Assembly: GCF_023078275.1 (NCBI RefSeq)
Contig: NC_062990.1
Location: 1,815,501 to 1,879,500, forward strand
DNA from: Leguminivora glycinivorella
Lineage: Eukaryota > Arthropoda > Insecta > Lepidoptera > Tortricidae
DNA length: 64,000 bases
Direction of reading: 5' to 3'
Below are positions 1-13,400 of this stretch, piece after piece. Both the position numbers and the translations under genes were made by a program. Below the pieces are notes generated by a model that was given only the letters and a program-made list of their open reading frames with translations, was not told the origin of the DNA and made no database searches. Position 1 is the stretch's first letter. Each line of letters begins with the position of its first letter.

Positions 1-378
1 TTTGTACGTAAATTAATTTTAATAATATTCAAAAAATTTGTTTGAGCAATATTTCCGTTGGCAATATTTTCAATAATACCTTTTTACAAATGTTGCCAAT
101 CACATACACAGTCCTTAAAAATAGATTAGAACCCTAGAATATAATAACGGTAGGGTAATAAAAATTAGCTAAGGCAATCGAACTTATTGTAGAAAAATGA
201 AGATAAGGATAGGTATGTATTCATTAAAAATTACATTTAGTCAGGATCTGGCATCTAAGCGACATGGCAAATACAACTGAAATGTTTATTATTGTATAGA
301 AAATTACTGTATACAACATATAAAAAATAATAAGGCCCTGTTAATTACCTAATATTTTTAAGAACATTTTTTGTGAAG

Positions 379-495
379 ACGTCCCACTTTGTCGATTGCT
401 ATAAAGCCGCTTTGTCAGTTCATTCATATAAAGATACAAGTAAATCTCACCTTAATGGTAACCGCCAAAGTGGGACGTTACTAAACACACTCAGA
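379..495. repeat. Short MITE, ACGTCCCACTTTGTCG family
   Basis: The ends form an inverted repeat: ACGTCCCACTTTGTCG at about 379 and its near-complement CAAAGTGGGACGT ending at 479. The interior nearly matches the copy at 26646-26786 (shared ATATAAAGATACAAGTAAAT), and a larger relative with the same ends lies at 49694-50255. Non-coding. Confidence 0.75.
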
Positions 496-764
496 TTTGC
501 TTGTAAGATTTGTAATTTTTTGAATTTGTCAAAGTAGAGTATGCACCCATTCAATGGAAGCAGATGCGCCAATCTCCTTACACTATTCCGTACCTCACCA
601 AGCAACTATAACCTTATAGCTCAACAAAACCAGTGTAAAAGCCTTCTCAAATCGCTTACACAAGTCTTACTTCTGAGTTCAACTTATACTGGTCCGTCAG
701 GATTTTAGTCTACTTGCTTATGTGTAACTTTTCGGAATACTTAGTGGTAATAGTGCACAAATCG

Positions 765-772
765 TATATAAG
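765..772 (+). promoter_or_regulatory. Candidate TATA box of pro-resilin
   Basis: TATATAAG, followed about 30 bp later by CCATTCGTTC, which could serve as an initiator. If used, the 5' UTR would be long or would contain an intron, with CATTGGCAG at 1381-1389 as a possible acceptor just before the coding start. The competing candidate is TATAAAA at 1366-1372. Position and motif only. Confidence 0.3.
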
Positions 773-1365
773 CTGAGGACCCTGTGATGGGCACCATTCG
801 TTCATCCGCTTAAGTTTGGTTAGTCTTATTTAGATTGGATATTTGAATTAGATTAAGGTTTGATCGATTTAGGATTACATTTAAAATAGGTACAATTTAA
901 TTATTGAAAGGATATAAAGTTATTACTTATATAAATAGTTCCATAGTAGGAAGTATCCCTTTTTTTTTCAATTTATTATGTTAAATGAAGAAGATAACGC
1001 TATTTCAGTTAATAATTTAGTTGAATTAAAGGCCTAGATTGTAAACTAATCATTATAATTTCAAAATACTTTATATAAACCTAAATCTCCCCCTTTAATA
1101 TACATATAAGAATAATATCTAATCAACTAATTATTAAAAAAAAAATAAGGGTATCTTATAAACATAACATTTATATAAGTAAAGCTAGCAAATAGTTAGT
1201 TTACTATTACATCATGATAATCGTATTGGCAGCTATCAGTTCTTGAATTATTTCTGTTGTCAACGAAATTAGAAAATCAGATTAATATATTAATTCTGTC
1301 AGTGTCCGTATTTGATATATAACTTTAACTGTTTTACCTCATTCGTAATTATAAGTATATACAAC

Positions 1366-1372
1366 TATAAAA
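1366..1372 (+). promoter_or_regulatory. Alternative TATA box near the start codon
   Basis: TATAAAA about 50 bp upstream of the ATG at 1419. Transcription starting about 30 bp downstream would leave a 5' UTR of only about 20-25 nt. It competes with the box at 765 and only transcript data can separate them. Confidence 0.25.
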
Positions 1373-1418
1373 CTGTGTTTCATTGGCAGATTGGAGGAAA
1401 TACAGCAAAATACCAAAT

Positions 1419-1424
1419 ATGAGG
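1419..1424 (+). CDS. resilin: Pro-resilin exon 1 (start codon)
   Basis: Only ATG AGG is coding here, followed by the donor GTGAGT. Cuticular-protein genes commonly place an intron a few codons into the signal peptide. This start is chosen because exon 2 continues in frame as a textbook secretion signal. Confidence 0.85.
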
Positions 1425-4400
1425 GTGAGTTAAATTGATATTTATATAAAATCTACTATTTGAAAATGTGTTCGTTGTTGCCAACATAAAGTTTACGTTC
1501 ACGGCTACTTATGGTGGTTATGGTGAAGCAAGCAAGCGTGTTTATATAATAAATATTGCATGATGTTATCATTTATCAAATAATTACCATCAAATAAACA
1601 TTATTTTATACTTATCATTAAAATTCATTCATTATTTGAATTTTTTAATTAAGCTTAGAAATATAAGAAATGCGGGAAAACTAACTGGAGAGATTCTGCT
1701 CTCGATTCTAAAGCCAGCCGCTATACCACTGAGCTACCGAGACTTACCAGTTGACAGCCAAATAGGTATTAGATACCATAATTCAAGCGCATCTTTAAAG
1801 TGCGCAATTTTTAGGGTTCCGTAGCCAAAATGGCAAAAACGGAACCCTTATAGTTTCGTCATGTCCGTCTGTCCGTCTGTCCGTCTGTCCGTCTGTCCGT
1901 CTGTCACAGCCGATTTACTCGGAAACTATAAGTACTACAGTGATGAAATTTGATGGGAATATGTGTTGTATGAACCGCTACAAAATTATGACACTAAATA
2001 GTAAAAAAAAGAATTGGGGGTGGGGCCCCCATACATGTAACTGAGGGATGAAAATTTTTTTTTCGATGTACATACCCGTGTGGGGTATCAATGGAAAGGT
2101 CTTTTAAAATGATATAAAGTTTTCTAAAAAACATTTTTCTTAAAGTGAACGGTTTTTGAGATATCAGCTCTCAAAGTCGTAAAAAGTATGTCCCCCCCCC
2201 TCTATTTTTATAACTACGGGGTATAAAATTCTAAAAAAAATAGAGGTGATGCATGCTAATTAACTCTTTCAACGATTTTTGGTTTGATCAAAGTATCTCT
2301 TATAGTTTTTGAGATAGGTTGATTTAACTGTAATTTTGGTTAAGTTATTGGTTTATTATATTTGCTGCTACGGAACCCTTTGTGCGCGAGCCCGACTCGC
2401 ACTTGGCCGGTTTTTTCTAGAGGCGAGACAGAGATTTTTTGCTATTTTTTTTTTATTTATAACTTTTATAAGCAACAGATATTAAAATATTCGTATTTCC
2501 TATAATAGTGCAAAATTAATTTAGGTTTTTTTATTATTTCAGATATTCCTAGCGTGTACGTTGTTGGTGGTGTCAACGTTAGCCGAACCACCCGTGGACA
2601 ATAGGTTAGTTTGCTATATATTTTTGTGTGTAAGACCATAAAACAATAACATAGGTGTGTGAGTTTTATGATTTTATCTTTTTATGCTATAGTATAAACA
2701 GAAAAAAAAAGTCAGTTTTGCTCAAATATTATTTTAATTTTTGAAACTCCTGCTAAATTATGTATTTTTGAACTGTGATTTATTTATTTTAATTGTACTG
2801 TTTGGACCATATGTTGTCTGAAATAAACGGATTTATTATTTTATTATTATAGGTATTATGTAGAGTCATATTAGATACAGTACTACGGATTCTTAATACC
2901 TACGAATGAAAGCAAAACTGAATTGAACCTTGCACAAGTTGCACTCCAGGGGGATAAGTTGCTGGGGGTTCAATTACAATTTATGTAGACTTTAAACATA
3001 TACAAATACGGTATTTAAATATACGAATATACTCACGTTAATATACGGAGTCTAGCCGCCGCGAACACTCATATCTGAATATATTTAACGTGAGTTACAT
3101 CCGTAGATTTAAAAATAACAAACTTTTTGTTAAATAATCATTATCCTCAATTCCAGATACCTCCCACCTCAGCAGGATTTCAATGGTGGCTATTCGCCCC
3201 CGTCACAAAGTTATGGTGCCCCTGGCGGTGCCCCCAGGCAAACGGATGCTGTATTCGGGTAAGTCAATAATACTACGCAAAAAAAAAACGGGAAATATTG
3301 CCAAAAAATATTTTGAGAAAAAAATATTTTACAATCACTCTCTACTTAATTTCCCATACCATTTCTATTAAAATATTATCAATTCTATTAAACCTTGAAC
3401 TGGGTACCCAGTCGGAAATATGGCCAAAATATTTTTTTACAAAAATATCTTAATTATCTACGTACTAACGGTTTTGTCACAGTATCAATAGCTAATTCAG
3501 TAGCAATGTGTACTTCATTTCTAGAAATCCTTTTGATAATTTTTTTTGGCAATATTTTCGTACTTAGTCCGGATTAGAGATGGGCGCTGACGGGTCGGTA
3601 TTTATACCGGGAAAATACCCATATCTACCCAATCTACCCGGTATTTACCCGTATCTACCCAAATGAGCGGGTATAAAAAATAATCTATGAAATTAAAGAT
3701 TATTCTTAATTTACATGACTGAAATATATTTTTCTACTAAAATAAATACATATATTTGACTAACTAATATTAAAATGTTAACAGAGATTCCAAATATTCC
3801 ATATTTCATGTGTAATTTACCACATTCAATTAAAAAGTTGTATTCTCCAGATGTTTTAGGCCCACTAAGTATTCAAATAACTTACTTAACTTAAACACGG
3901 TGGACAGACAAATTCAAATTCATTAGCCAATGAGGTCACAGCTTTGCAAAACGCCAGGTAGTTGCATCCGTATTGAAAGGGTGCAATAAGTCACTTGACC
4001 GGTCAGTTACTTTTTTTTATTTTTATTTATGGGATACTTATAATTTAGTTTGTACTTAGTTAAACAAGCGCCACGTCCATGTGTGATTTTAATTAACACT
4101 TGCTTTGAATTCGGACTGTAATAATGCCTTCTATGTGACTTCGGCTAGATAGTAGGCTTTACTTTTTTTTTTTTTCCGTTATCTAATAGATATATTTATT
4201 TATTGGACAAAAATAACACTAAATATTTTACAACCCATTATCCGCAACGCAGGCTTCGTCATGAGGTTACAGCCATAAATCTAGGTAGGCTTTACCAAAC
4301 AAACAGCAAGTAACATTTTAGTGCTATAATTTTGGTTTTCGACGCTAAAAGCTACTATACATGTCGTATAAAGGTTTTCGGCGTGACCGCCTGTCGTATA

Positions 4401-7400
4401 AAAGCCTCCAGTCACACCTTTTAGCTCTATAAGCTTGTACCGCTAAAAGGTGTTATTAGGAAGTGACGTAAACGTTTATATCACCATTTTATAGAGCCGC
4501 TATAGGCCTGGTCTATAACAGGATCAAATATGACTACTATAGGTCTATATTATTGTATAATAGTGTTAGGAATCACTGCTATGCAATCAACTTGCGCTAC
4601 TAAGGTTCCCGACAAGCCGCTATAGTTGTTGCGTTATACAGCTAAAAGGTGTTATTAGGAAGTGATGTAAACGTTTATATCACCATTTTATAGAGCCGCT
4701 ATAGGCCTGGTCTATAACAGGATCAAATATGACTATTATAGAACAATATTACTGTATAATGGTGTTAGAAATCACTGTTATGCAATCAATTTGCGCTATT
4801 AAGGTTACCAACAAGCCGCTTATAGTATTTTTAGTAGTTGTGTTTTAACAGATTTAAAACCTAACTATACCACTATTTTGGGATATAGTGGCTTTGGAAA
4901 ACACTGCTATAGTATTTAACACTGTATAGTAGTGATATGAATACCATTATAGAGCTATTTTTATAATGAAGTTTTCAGGATACGTTTATATAGCTTTGAA
5001 AAGGTTATAGTCGTTTTCTAATGCCTTTTATATCTCATCGCCGTATACGCCACAATGACTCTTTAAATATCACAGACCTGTTGAATAATGATTTCGGTAT
5101 CTCTTTTAAAACACAATAGCGTTATAGCTGAGTTTACTATATGTTTTATAAACCAAATCAGATATATAAGAGTAGAAAACGATTACTTTTAAATGACAAT
5201 TTTGACCTTAAAAGGCTGCTTTATGGTGTTTATACATCGTAATTATGAAATCAGGCCAAAGATGCGGTATCTGGTTCCGTACAGTGTTTTTCTAGAAATA
5301 AACTTTAAAAATACACATAGCGACCAATTGTAGTTTAGATTTGTCATACTAAAAAGAAAATAACATTTATTAATACTGTTTAAAAGATCTTTCTATAGTA
5401 AAACATTGAAAACAAGTATTGTTTTCTATATAAAGAACTTATAAGTTAAACTGGATCATAGTTAAATTCTCATGCAACCCTAATTGAATCCACGATGGCG
5501 GGCTTATGGCAGTGAATGCGTATGATAAGTGATATAGTCGAACTATAAAAGCGTATGTTTTACTTCTTGGATCCATAGTAGAAACTATGGTGCCAATAAT
5601 TTTATTGTATTAAATTATATTTATTTATTTTATTCAAAACATGGTATAAATCGAGGGCGCATTTAAAATACTCCATTAAACTAATATTCTTTTAACGGTA
5701 AAATTTCCATCGCATACATTTTTGCAGTAATGATGGAAGTATACGAAATCCAAATTATGTTAATTGACACTAAACTTCACAAGTTCACACGCCACTTTTC
5801 GTTAAGTTCCTCGTTTAGAACAGTTTTTGTTAAATATTACACACATTAAATTATTTTAGAAATTTCGCATTAAAAGGGACGGCAACTGCTATTATAGAAC
5901 AAAATAACCTGTATAACGGAATCTCAAATGCTACTATAGCATACATTGATACTATAATAGCGTTACTGTGTCCTCTATGTCAACAAATTAGCACAATAGT
6001 CATCATTACATCACCATTATAGACCTTAAACGTCACGGATGATACTGCTATAGGGCTATTATATCACTAAATGGCTGCATAATTGCGCCAAATCGGCTCT
6101 ACAGTACCAATATAGACTATTTATAGGACCATTTAGTGTGATTTAATTTGGTGTCCTCGACCACTATAGAACCAGAAATTGTTACTTGAGAGGAACTATA
6201 ATAAGCACACAAAATTTCATCCCCATCGGTTCAGCCATTTAGGACGAGGAGGTAACAAACACACAAGCATGTCAATGATATTTAACAAATTCCTTATTCA
6301 ATACAAATACTTCGATATATGTTAATAGAACTATATTAATAAAATATAAATATATTATACAATACCAAGAAAACATTTTTTCGCGATTAAATACAATTTA
6401 TGACCCATTTTATTACAATATTTATTTATACCCACCCATTAGGGTAGAAAAGGTAAATATCGGGTAGATTGGGTAAATACCCGGTAAATACCCGATATCT
6501 ACCCCGGGTATTTTCCCGCCGCCCATCTCTAGTCCGGATCTTAAGGAGTAATTTTCTTCTGAAAATGAGTCATTATTTCGCTCGCCATGTGGGCATAACA
6601 AAGCAGTATATGATTAAAATGTGAATTATACCATCAAACCTATAAGTAGGCAGATACACCGATAGATCGGGTTGTCGGGGTATTTATATTTAAATTATTT
6701 AATATTTAGTAGGCATAAATAAGAATATACGTATTATAGTAATACCAAACAAATTTGAGAGAGATTTTGACAGAAGTTTGAAGTTTAAACTTTTTTTTTT
6801 TCAATTATTTTTGGTACCTATGTATATTTACGCGAATAATTTATCTTTGAAATGCGCTAATAAGCGCTGGTAGCCTAGCGGTAAGAGCGTGCGACTTTCG
6901 ATCCGGATGTCGCGGGTTCGAACCCGGCTCGTACAAGCGCTTTCGTAAAACTAGTGCCTACGCCAAATCTTGGGATTAGTTGTCAATGCGGTCAATGCTC
7001 CCATGAGCCGTGGCAGATGCCGGGATAACGCAAGGAGGATGATGATAAATTTATCATTGAAATGTATTTACTTATAATATACAGGGTGATTCATGAGTCG
7101 TGAGCAGGAGTGAACAGGGTACTGGGGAGGGTCACGCTGAGCAACTTTCATAATGGGGCAACACTGAATTGTGATTATTTTTCTTAACTATGACTTAATT
7201 GATAAGTACTTAATTGATAGCTAATTATCAATTAAGGTCAGGTGGGGTAAGGGAAACATACTTCATTTTTTATATTTTACATCGAGCTCTAATCACTTTA
7301 TTTAATGTCGTATATTCATCTTGACCGACACAAAGTATGCTTCTTTAAGTCTGCTTTCTAGGGCGAAATTAATTTTTAAACTAGCTTTATTGCATGTAGC

Positions 7401-10400
7401 TGGAAATTGATAAAATGTTTAGGCTGGTCCTGCCGTTTCCCTTTCCCGGGTTTTGGGGTAAGGGAAACACTTCGCTAAAATCTCAAAGTATTGGTGCTAG
7501 TGTGGATTATACCGGCAATGTAAATAAAAAAAAACATCATCAATCAAATGGAGACTTTGGTTCTTTGACATATAGTTTAAAATAGAAAATATTTACATAA
7601 ATTGAAATTCGGGGTAAGGGGAACATATGGGCTTGAGACAGGGGTGGTTAACTAAAAATTATAATTGTTTTTAAAGATTTTTTTACAAGTTTTTTTCGAA
7701 AATTCAAATTTCAGTATTGCAAATTTAAAAACGACTATTAATTATTAGTAATTAATCGTATTTAAAATACTGAAGCTTGGATCAATACAAAATTTCTGTA
7801 CTTATAGAATATGTGTCTCTGAAAATGTTCATGACCCCTGAAATCGGGAAAAGGAAACATATGTTCCACTTACCCCGCTTATGGTAGTTCCCGTTACCCC
7901 GGTATGTCATTTGTAGGTAGTGTTATGAATCACGTTGAATTTTCATATTTACGGCATAGTTTTCTCAAATTCAAATACCAGACATGAACATTAAACATAT
8001 ATAGGAATATTTACAGATATCAAAAGTCTTCGGACATGACTTTTTGCTACCCAAATCACTACACAAAATAATACTCGTCCAACTCGTGGTCTTGTAGCAC
8101 GACAACTGATTTTTTGTTTTTGTCAAGGACGCACACTCCTTAGAGCTAGCGCTATTTTTGTTTTTGTTTTGGAACTAAATCCTAGGTTGTACCTTACCGA
8201 CCACCAAATGACCCAGCTACAGTCTATGAATTCAGAGTTACCAATCAGTGTTTCCCTTCCCCCATAGTCCCCCTTACCCCACCTGACCTTACGTTCTAAT
8301 TATGACTTAATTGATGATTAACTATCAATTAAGTCATAGTTAAGAAAAAAAAATTCACAATTTAGTGTTGCTCCATTATGAAAGTTGCTCAGTGTGACCC
8401 TCCCCAGTACCCTGTTCACTCCTGCTCACGACTCATGTATCACCCTGTATAGGTAATAATAATAATGGAATATATACGTCCCACTGCTGGGCACAGGCCT
8501 CCTCTCACGCATGAGAGGTCTCTACTACTGTTAGCTACTTTACCTAATATAAATATTGATTAATATAATTTTTAATGTTAAACAATAGTTATTTGTTATA
8601 CAAGGGGGCAAAGTTGTATTTTAACGCCGAGTGTGGAATTGAAAAACGAGCAAGTGAAAGGATTCTATAGTTGAACCACGAGCGAAGCGAGTGGTTCGAG
8701 AATAGAATCCTGAACTTGCGAGTTTTTTTAACATGCGAGAAGTAAAATACATTTGCACCCGAGTGTAACACAAAACTTTTCCCCTCACTATAGCGAGGAA
8801 ACTAAAATGCAAAAAATGCGTTTATTACTGCTTCCAGTAGTTCCACGGGTGGTAAATCATCTTTATTACTAGATTCACCTACATTTATCAATTTTAAAGC
8901 AGTTAATTTGAATTTATTCAAGGTCAAATTACTTTACCCACTAGTGGATAAAATGCGTTTTTACCCGCTGGTATTAAAGGACAAAACACGTGTTTCCGAG
9001 CTAGTGAGGGGAAAAAATCTTTAAATATATTTTGTTAAGACTAGAGGAATTGCCAAAGAAGCTTTCATTCGACGGCTCTCAAATCTCAATAATAAAAGGT
9101 CTCTTTTGACTGGACTACATGTCGTGATCCCCCACGGTCTGTATGACGTACATAATTGCAAACCGCTAATTCTCGGGCGCTCCACTTTGACTGGGGTAAT
9201 GGCCTCCATTTTGAAATCTAACAGTTACTTAAACTGTGAGGCCTACTAAATATTTTCAGTTCCAAAATATAAGCAATGTAACATGGGGAACCATTTTTAG
9301 GGTTCCGTAGTCAACTAGGAACCCTTATAGTTTCGCCATGTCTGTCTGTCCATCCGTCCGTCCGCGGATAATTTCAGTGACCGTTAGCACTAGAAAGCTG
9401 AAATTTGGTACCAATATATATATATTAATTACGCCGACAAAGTGGTAAAATAAAAAGTGAAAAAAAAAAAATGTTTTGTTAGGTTAGGTTAGGTTAGTAC
9501 CCCCCCTACATGTAAAGTGGGGACTGATTTTTTTTTCATTCCAACCCCAACGTGTGATATATTGTTGGATAGGTATTTAAAAATGAATAAGGGTTTCATG
9601 AAATCATTTTTTGATAATATTAATATTTTTGGAAATAATCGCTCCTAAAGAAAAAAATCACAAAAGTACAACTTTATAAAGGCTTTCTAGGAAAATTGTT
9701 TTGAACTTGATAGGTTCAGTAGTTTTTGAGAAAAATAGGGAAAACTACGGAACCCTACACTGAGCGTGGCCCGACACGCTCTTGGCCGGTTTTATACTAC
9801 GTCGGTGGCAAACAAGTATAGTACCTACGGGCCGCCTGATGGAAAGCGGTCACCGTAACCTATGGACGCCTGCAACTCAAGGAGTGGCACATGCGCGTTT
9901 CCAACCCATTATAAACTTGTACACTCCCTTTTGCTGTGTTAAGTACACAGCAAAAAGGTGTGTACAAGTTCCATGGAGGGTTCGGGTTACCGACGACTCA
10001 AAGGACAATAGACGGAACAAATTAGTTCCACATGTCCTTCCGTCATCAGCACACCGCACCCTCGTTGAGCTCTGGCAGCCTTACTCACCGGCACACAACA
10101 CTTTTTTTTATGGGATATGAGACAAACGAGCAGACAGGTCGCCTGATGGTAAGCGATCACCGCCGCCCATGGACACCCGAAACACCAGAGGTGTAGGAGG
10201 TGCGTTGCCGGCCTTTAAGATGAGCGTACGCTTTTTTCTTGACGATTAATTTCTGTACCTTGTCGCTTTAAATCGTTTGACAATTTCATATGACATTTTA
10301 AACAAGACGTTAATGTGACAAGGTATAGAAAACATGACATATTTATGCCGGTGACTGTACGCTGTTAAGAGGATACGGTAGCGAAAATGCTAAAATGGAA

Positions 10401-13400
10401 AGGGAATCTTTCAAATTGGGAATTTTAGTTAAATATACAAGTGTTATTAACTATATTTATCGAAAAAAATTGTCCATTAAGAACAACTCAGTCAAAAGAT
10501 ATTTCAAAAAAATCTTTAAAATCGAGGTTCCGCTCTCGACTCTTTCCTCCTTCAAAACTTAACCAATCGGGACGAAATTTGAGAATCTGAATAAAAATGA
10601 AATAATCTATGTCGGACCGTTTAGCTTTTTTGATTAATTGTTACCAATCTTGAGTATCACACCTTTTTTTGCACCACAATGAAAAAGGCCGTTTTTGTAA
10701 ATTTTTGATTGGCTATAGAATCTTTAAAAAGCAGAATATCAAAAAAATCAAAACGGTCCGACACAGATAAAAATAATAACAATCTGTGTTAAAAAAATCA
10801 TTGCTCTATCTTCAAAAACCAGGGAGGAAATAGTCGAGAGCGTTTGTATGGAGAATTGACCCCTACCGTATCGTCTTAAAATTACGCATACTCAAACGAG
10901 TACGAGAATAATGTTATCAATAGTTATTTTGTTGGCGAGTTTTTCAATTTGCAATGTGCAATTTGCACTCGTGTGTAACACAAAACTTTTCCCCTCACTA
11001 TAGCGAGGAAAGTACAACGCAAAAAACCGGCCAAGAGCGTGTCAGGCCACGCTCAGTGTAGGGTTCCGTAGTTTTCCGTATTTTTCTCAAAAACTACTAA
11101 ACCTATCAAGTTGAAAATAATTTACTAGGAAGTCTTTATAAAGTTCTTTTGTAATTTTTTTCATATTTTTTAAACATATGGTTCAAAAGTTAGAGGGGGG
11201 GACACACTTTTTTTTCCTTTAGGAGCGATTATTTCCGAAAATATTAATATTATCAAAAAACAATTTTAGTAAACCCTTATTCATTTTTAAATACCTATCC
11301 AACAATATATCACACGTTGGGGTTGAAATGAAAAAAAAAATCAGTCCCCACTTTACATGTAGGGGGGGGGGGGGGTACCCTAACAAAACATTTTTTCCAC
11401 TTTTTATTATACCACTTTGTCGGCGTGATTGATATACATATTGGTACCAAATTTCAGCTTTCTAGTGCTAACGGTCACTGAGATTATCCGCGGACGGACG
11501 GACGGACGGACGGACAGACAGACATGGCGAAACTATAAGGGTTCCTAGTTGACTACGGAACCCTAAAAACGCGTTTATCACTGCTTCCAGTAGTTCCACT
11601 GGTGGTAAAACATCTTCATCACTAGATTAACCCACTTTTATCAGATTTAAAGCAGAAAATTTGCCTCTATTCAAGGTCAAATTCTTTATCCACTAGTGGA
11701 TAAAATGCGTTTTTACCCGCTGGTATTAAAGGACATAACACGTGTTTTCGAGCTAGTGAGGGGGGAAAAATATATTGGTGAAAATTTGTCCCGCCAAGAC
11801 CGGCCTATAATTGGCGATTTAAGGGCGCAGCACACGCAACAAATTAAAAAAGAATGAATGAAATCGTGCCCTGAATGGAAATTCTTGATTAGTCTTGATC
11901 GTTTGACCTGACCTCGAGGTCAACTAAGTAATTATGCAACAAAATCTGAACCTTGACTTTGATGGTCTATTGTACAGTCGAAACCACAAGTGACTTTCGC
12001 TGAACGGGCATTAGTGGTTTTTTTGTGCGATTTGAATTGACAATGGCGACAATGCATAGTTGGGTAATTAAAATGTCGTTAGTTTTGATAAAAGTTACCC
12101 GGTTCGTTCTCAAAAAAGTGGCACCGTCAGGGTAAAGTGAATGAAAAAAAATGAAAATGGTTTTTTGTACCTTTTTGGATTTAAATATGTTTTTGAGTGC
12201 ATCAATGATACGGAATTAGCGGGAGGGAACGAAATAGTCGTAAAAACGTAGAACTTATGGCGAGTTGAAATTTTAGACATACAGGAGAAAGTGAATAGAC
12301 AGGGTAGCAGGGAAAACGTGGCAGGATAAAGAGAGTTTGAATAAAAAAACAAGTTTACCACTAATAATTCAACGTATATCGACTATTATGATTTTTTTAT
12401 TATTCAATTTTTTTTCTTTAAGTAGAAACAAAAGCAAAAAAAGTATTTTTTTAAACAATATCCATTATTTTTTATTCAAAACAGTTGAAGTACAGTAAGT
12501 GATATCTGATTATTGTTTTCTGTCACGATGCCTGCAGTGTTTGACTGGTAGAGAATGCCTTAAGGCATTATGTACACCATTTTGTACTTTTTTATGTGAA
12601 ATAAAGAATAAATAAATAAGTACCTATAATCACAGTCTTGTAAAACAACAAAGCACATAATATCATGATTCACAATGTGAGTTGTACTTGTGCGTGTAAT
12701 GCCTGCAATGGCTGCCCCAGTGGGAGAGTTGGTTCGTCTCCTTGATGTCTCCTTGGTAACAGATGTCGAGATAATGAGGTCAGTATTTAAAATGAGGGCC
12801 ACTCTAGGGTCGGACGGTGTGCCTTGGCTCTTTAAACATCTTGGAAGTAGATTACGTGGCCACATTGACGACTGCCTCCGAGAGGGTATAAATTCTCGTT
12901 GTAAGGTGGGAAGACTGTGCCTTTCGAAAAAAGGGTAGTCCAGCTGACCGTCCCTTAGGATACCGTCCCATTGTCCTCCTAGATGAAACTGGCACAATGT
13001 TGAGCGCATCATCGTAAGTCTCATCTACTGCTGTGCACGCATTTTGGAAGACACGTGCCCAAACATCAGAGATCGGGTTCTGGGAGGAGCGATAGACGCA
13101 ATTAATGCGCTGCATAAATACAGCGGTCTGGTAGCAGAGAAAAGGCAGGGAGCCATCGCAGTATCTCTTGACATTGCCAATTACTTCGGCTTTCTTCCTT
13201 ATGTGGTAATAAAATAGGCGCATTGCTTCCACGATGCGCCTTTCTATTTGAAGATCATCATTCACCATAGGGCATTACCTTGCAGATAGAGTAGTGCTCA
13301 ATGAATCAGGAGGAAGATGCCTAGAAAGACGAATGGGGTGTGGTGTTCCTACCGGCTGCGCCATGTAAACGTATAGGGACAGAGGTCAATGAGACTACGT

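Larger units (their letters stand above)
1..1418. other. Region upstream of pro-resilin
   Basis: AT-rich DNA with no coding sequence that I can support. It holds one MITE copy (about 379-495) and two TATA-like boxes ahead of the pro-resilin start codon. The rest shows nothing recognisable. Confidence 0.6.

Noticed and set aside
6864..6940. Functional tRNA gene
   Set aside because: The cloverleaf continues into a SINE tail; stems mismatch and there is no independent terminator. Same reasoning for 42546, 21793 and other SINE heads.
12560..13268. Minus-strand frames of 138-154 codons
   Set aside because: They are antisense to the decayed R1 reverse transcriptase, whose plus-strand readings give recognisable motifs.
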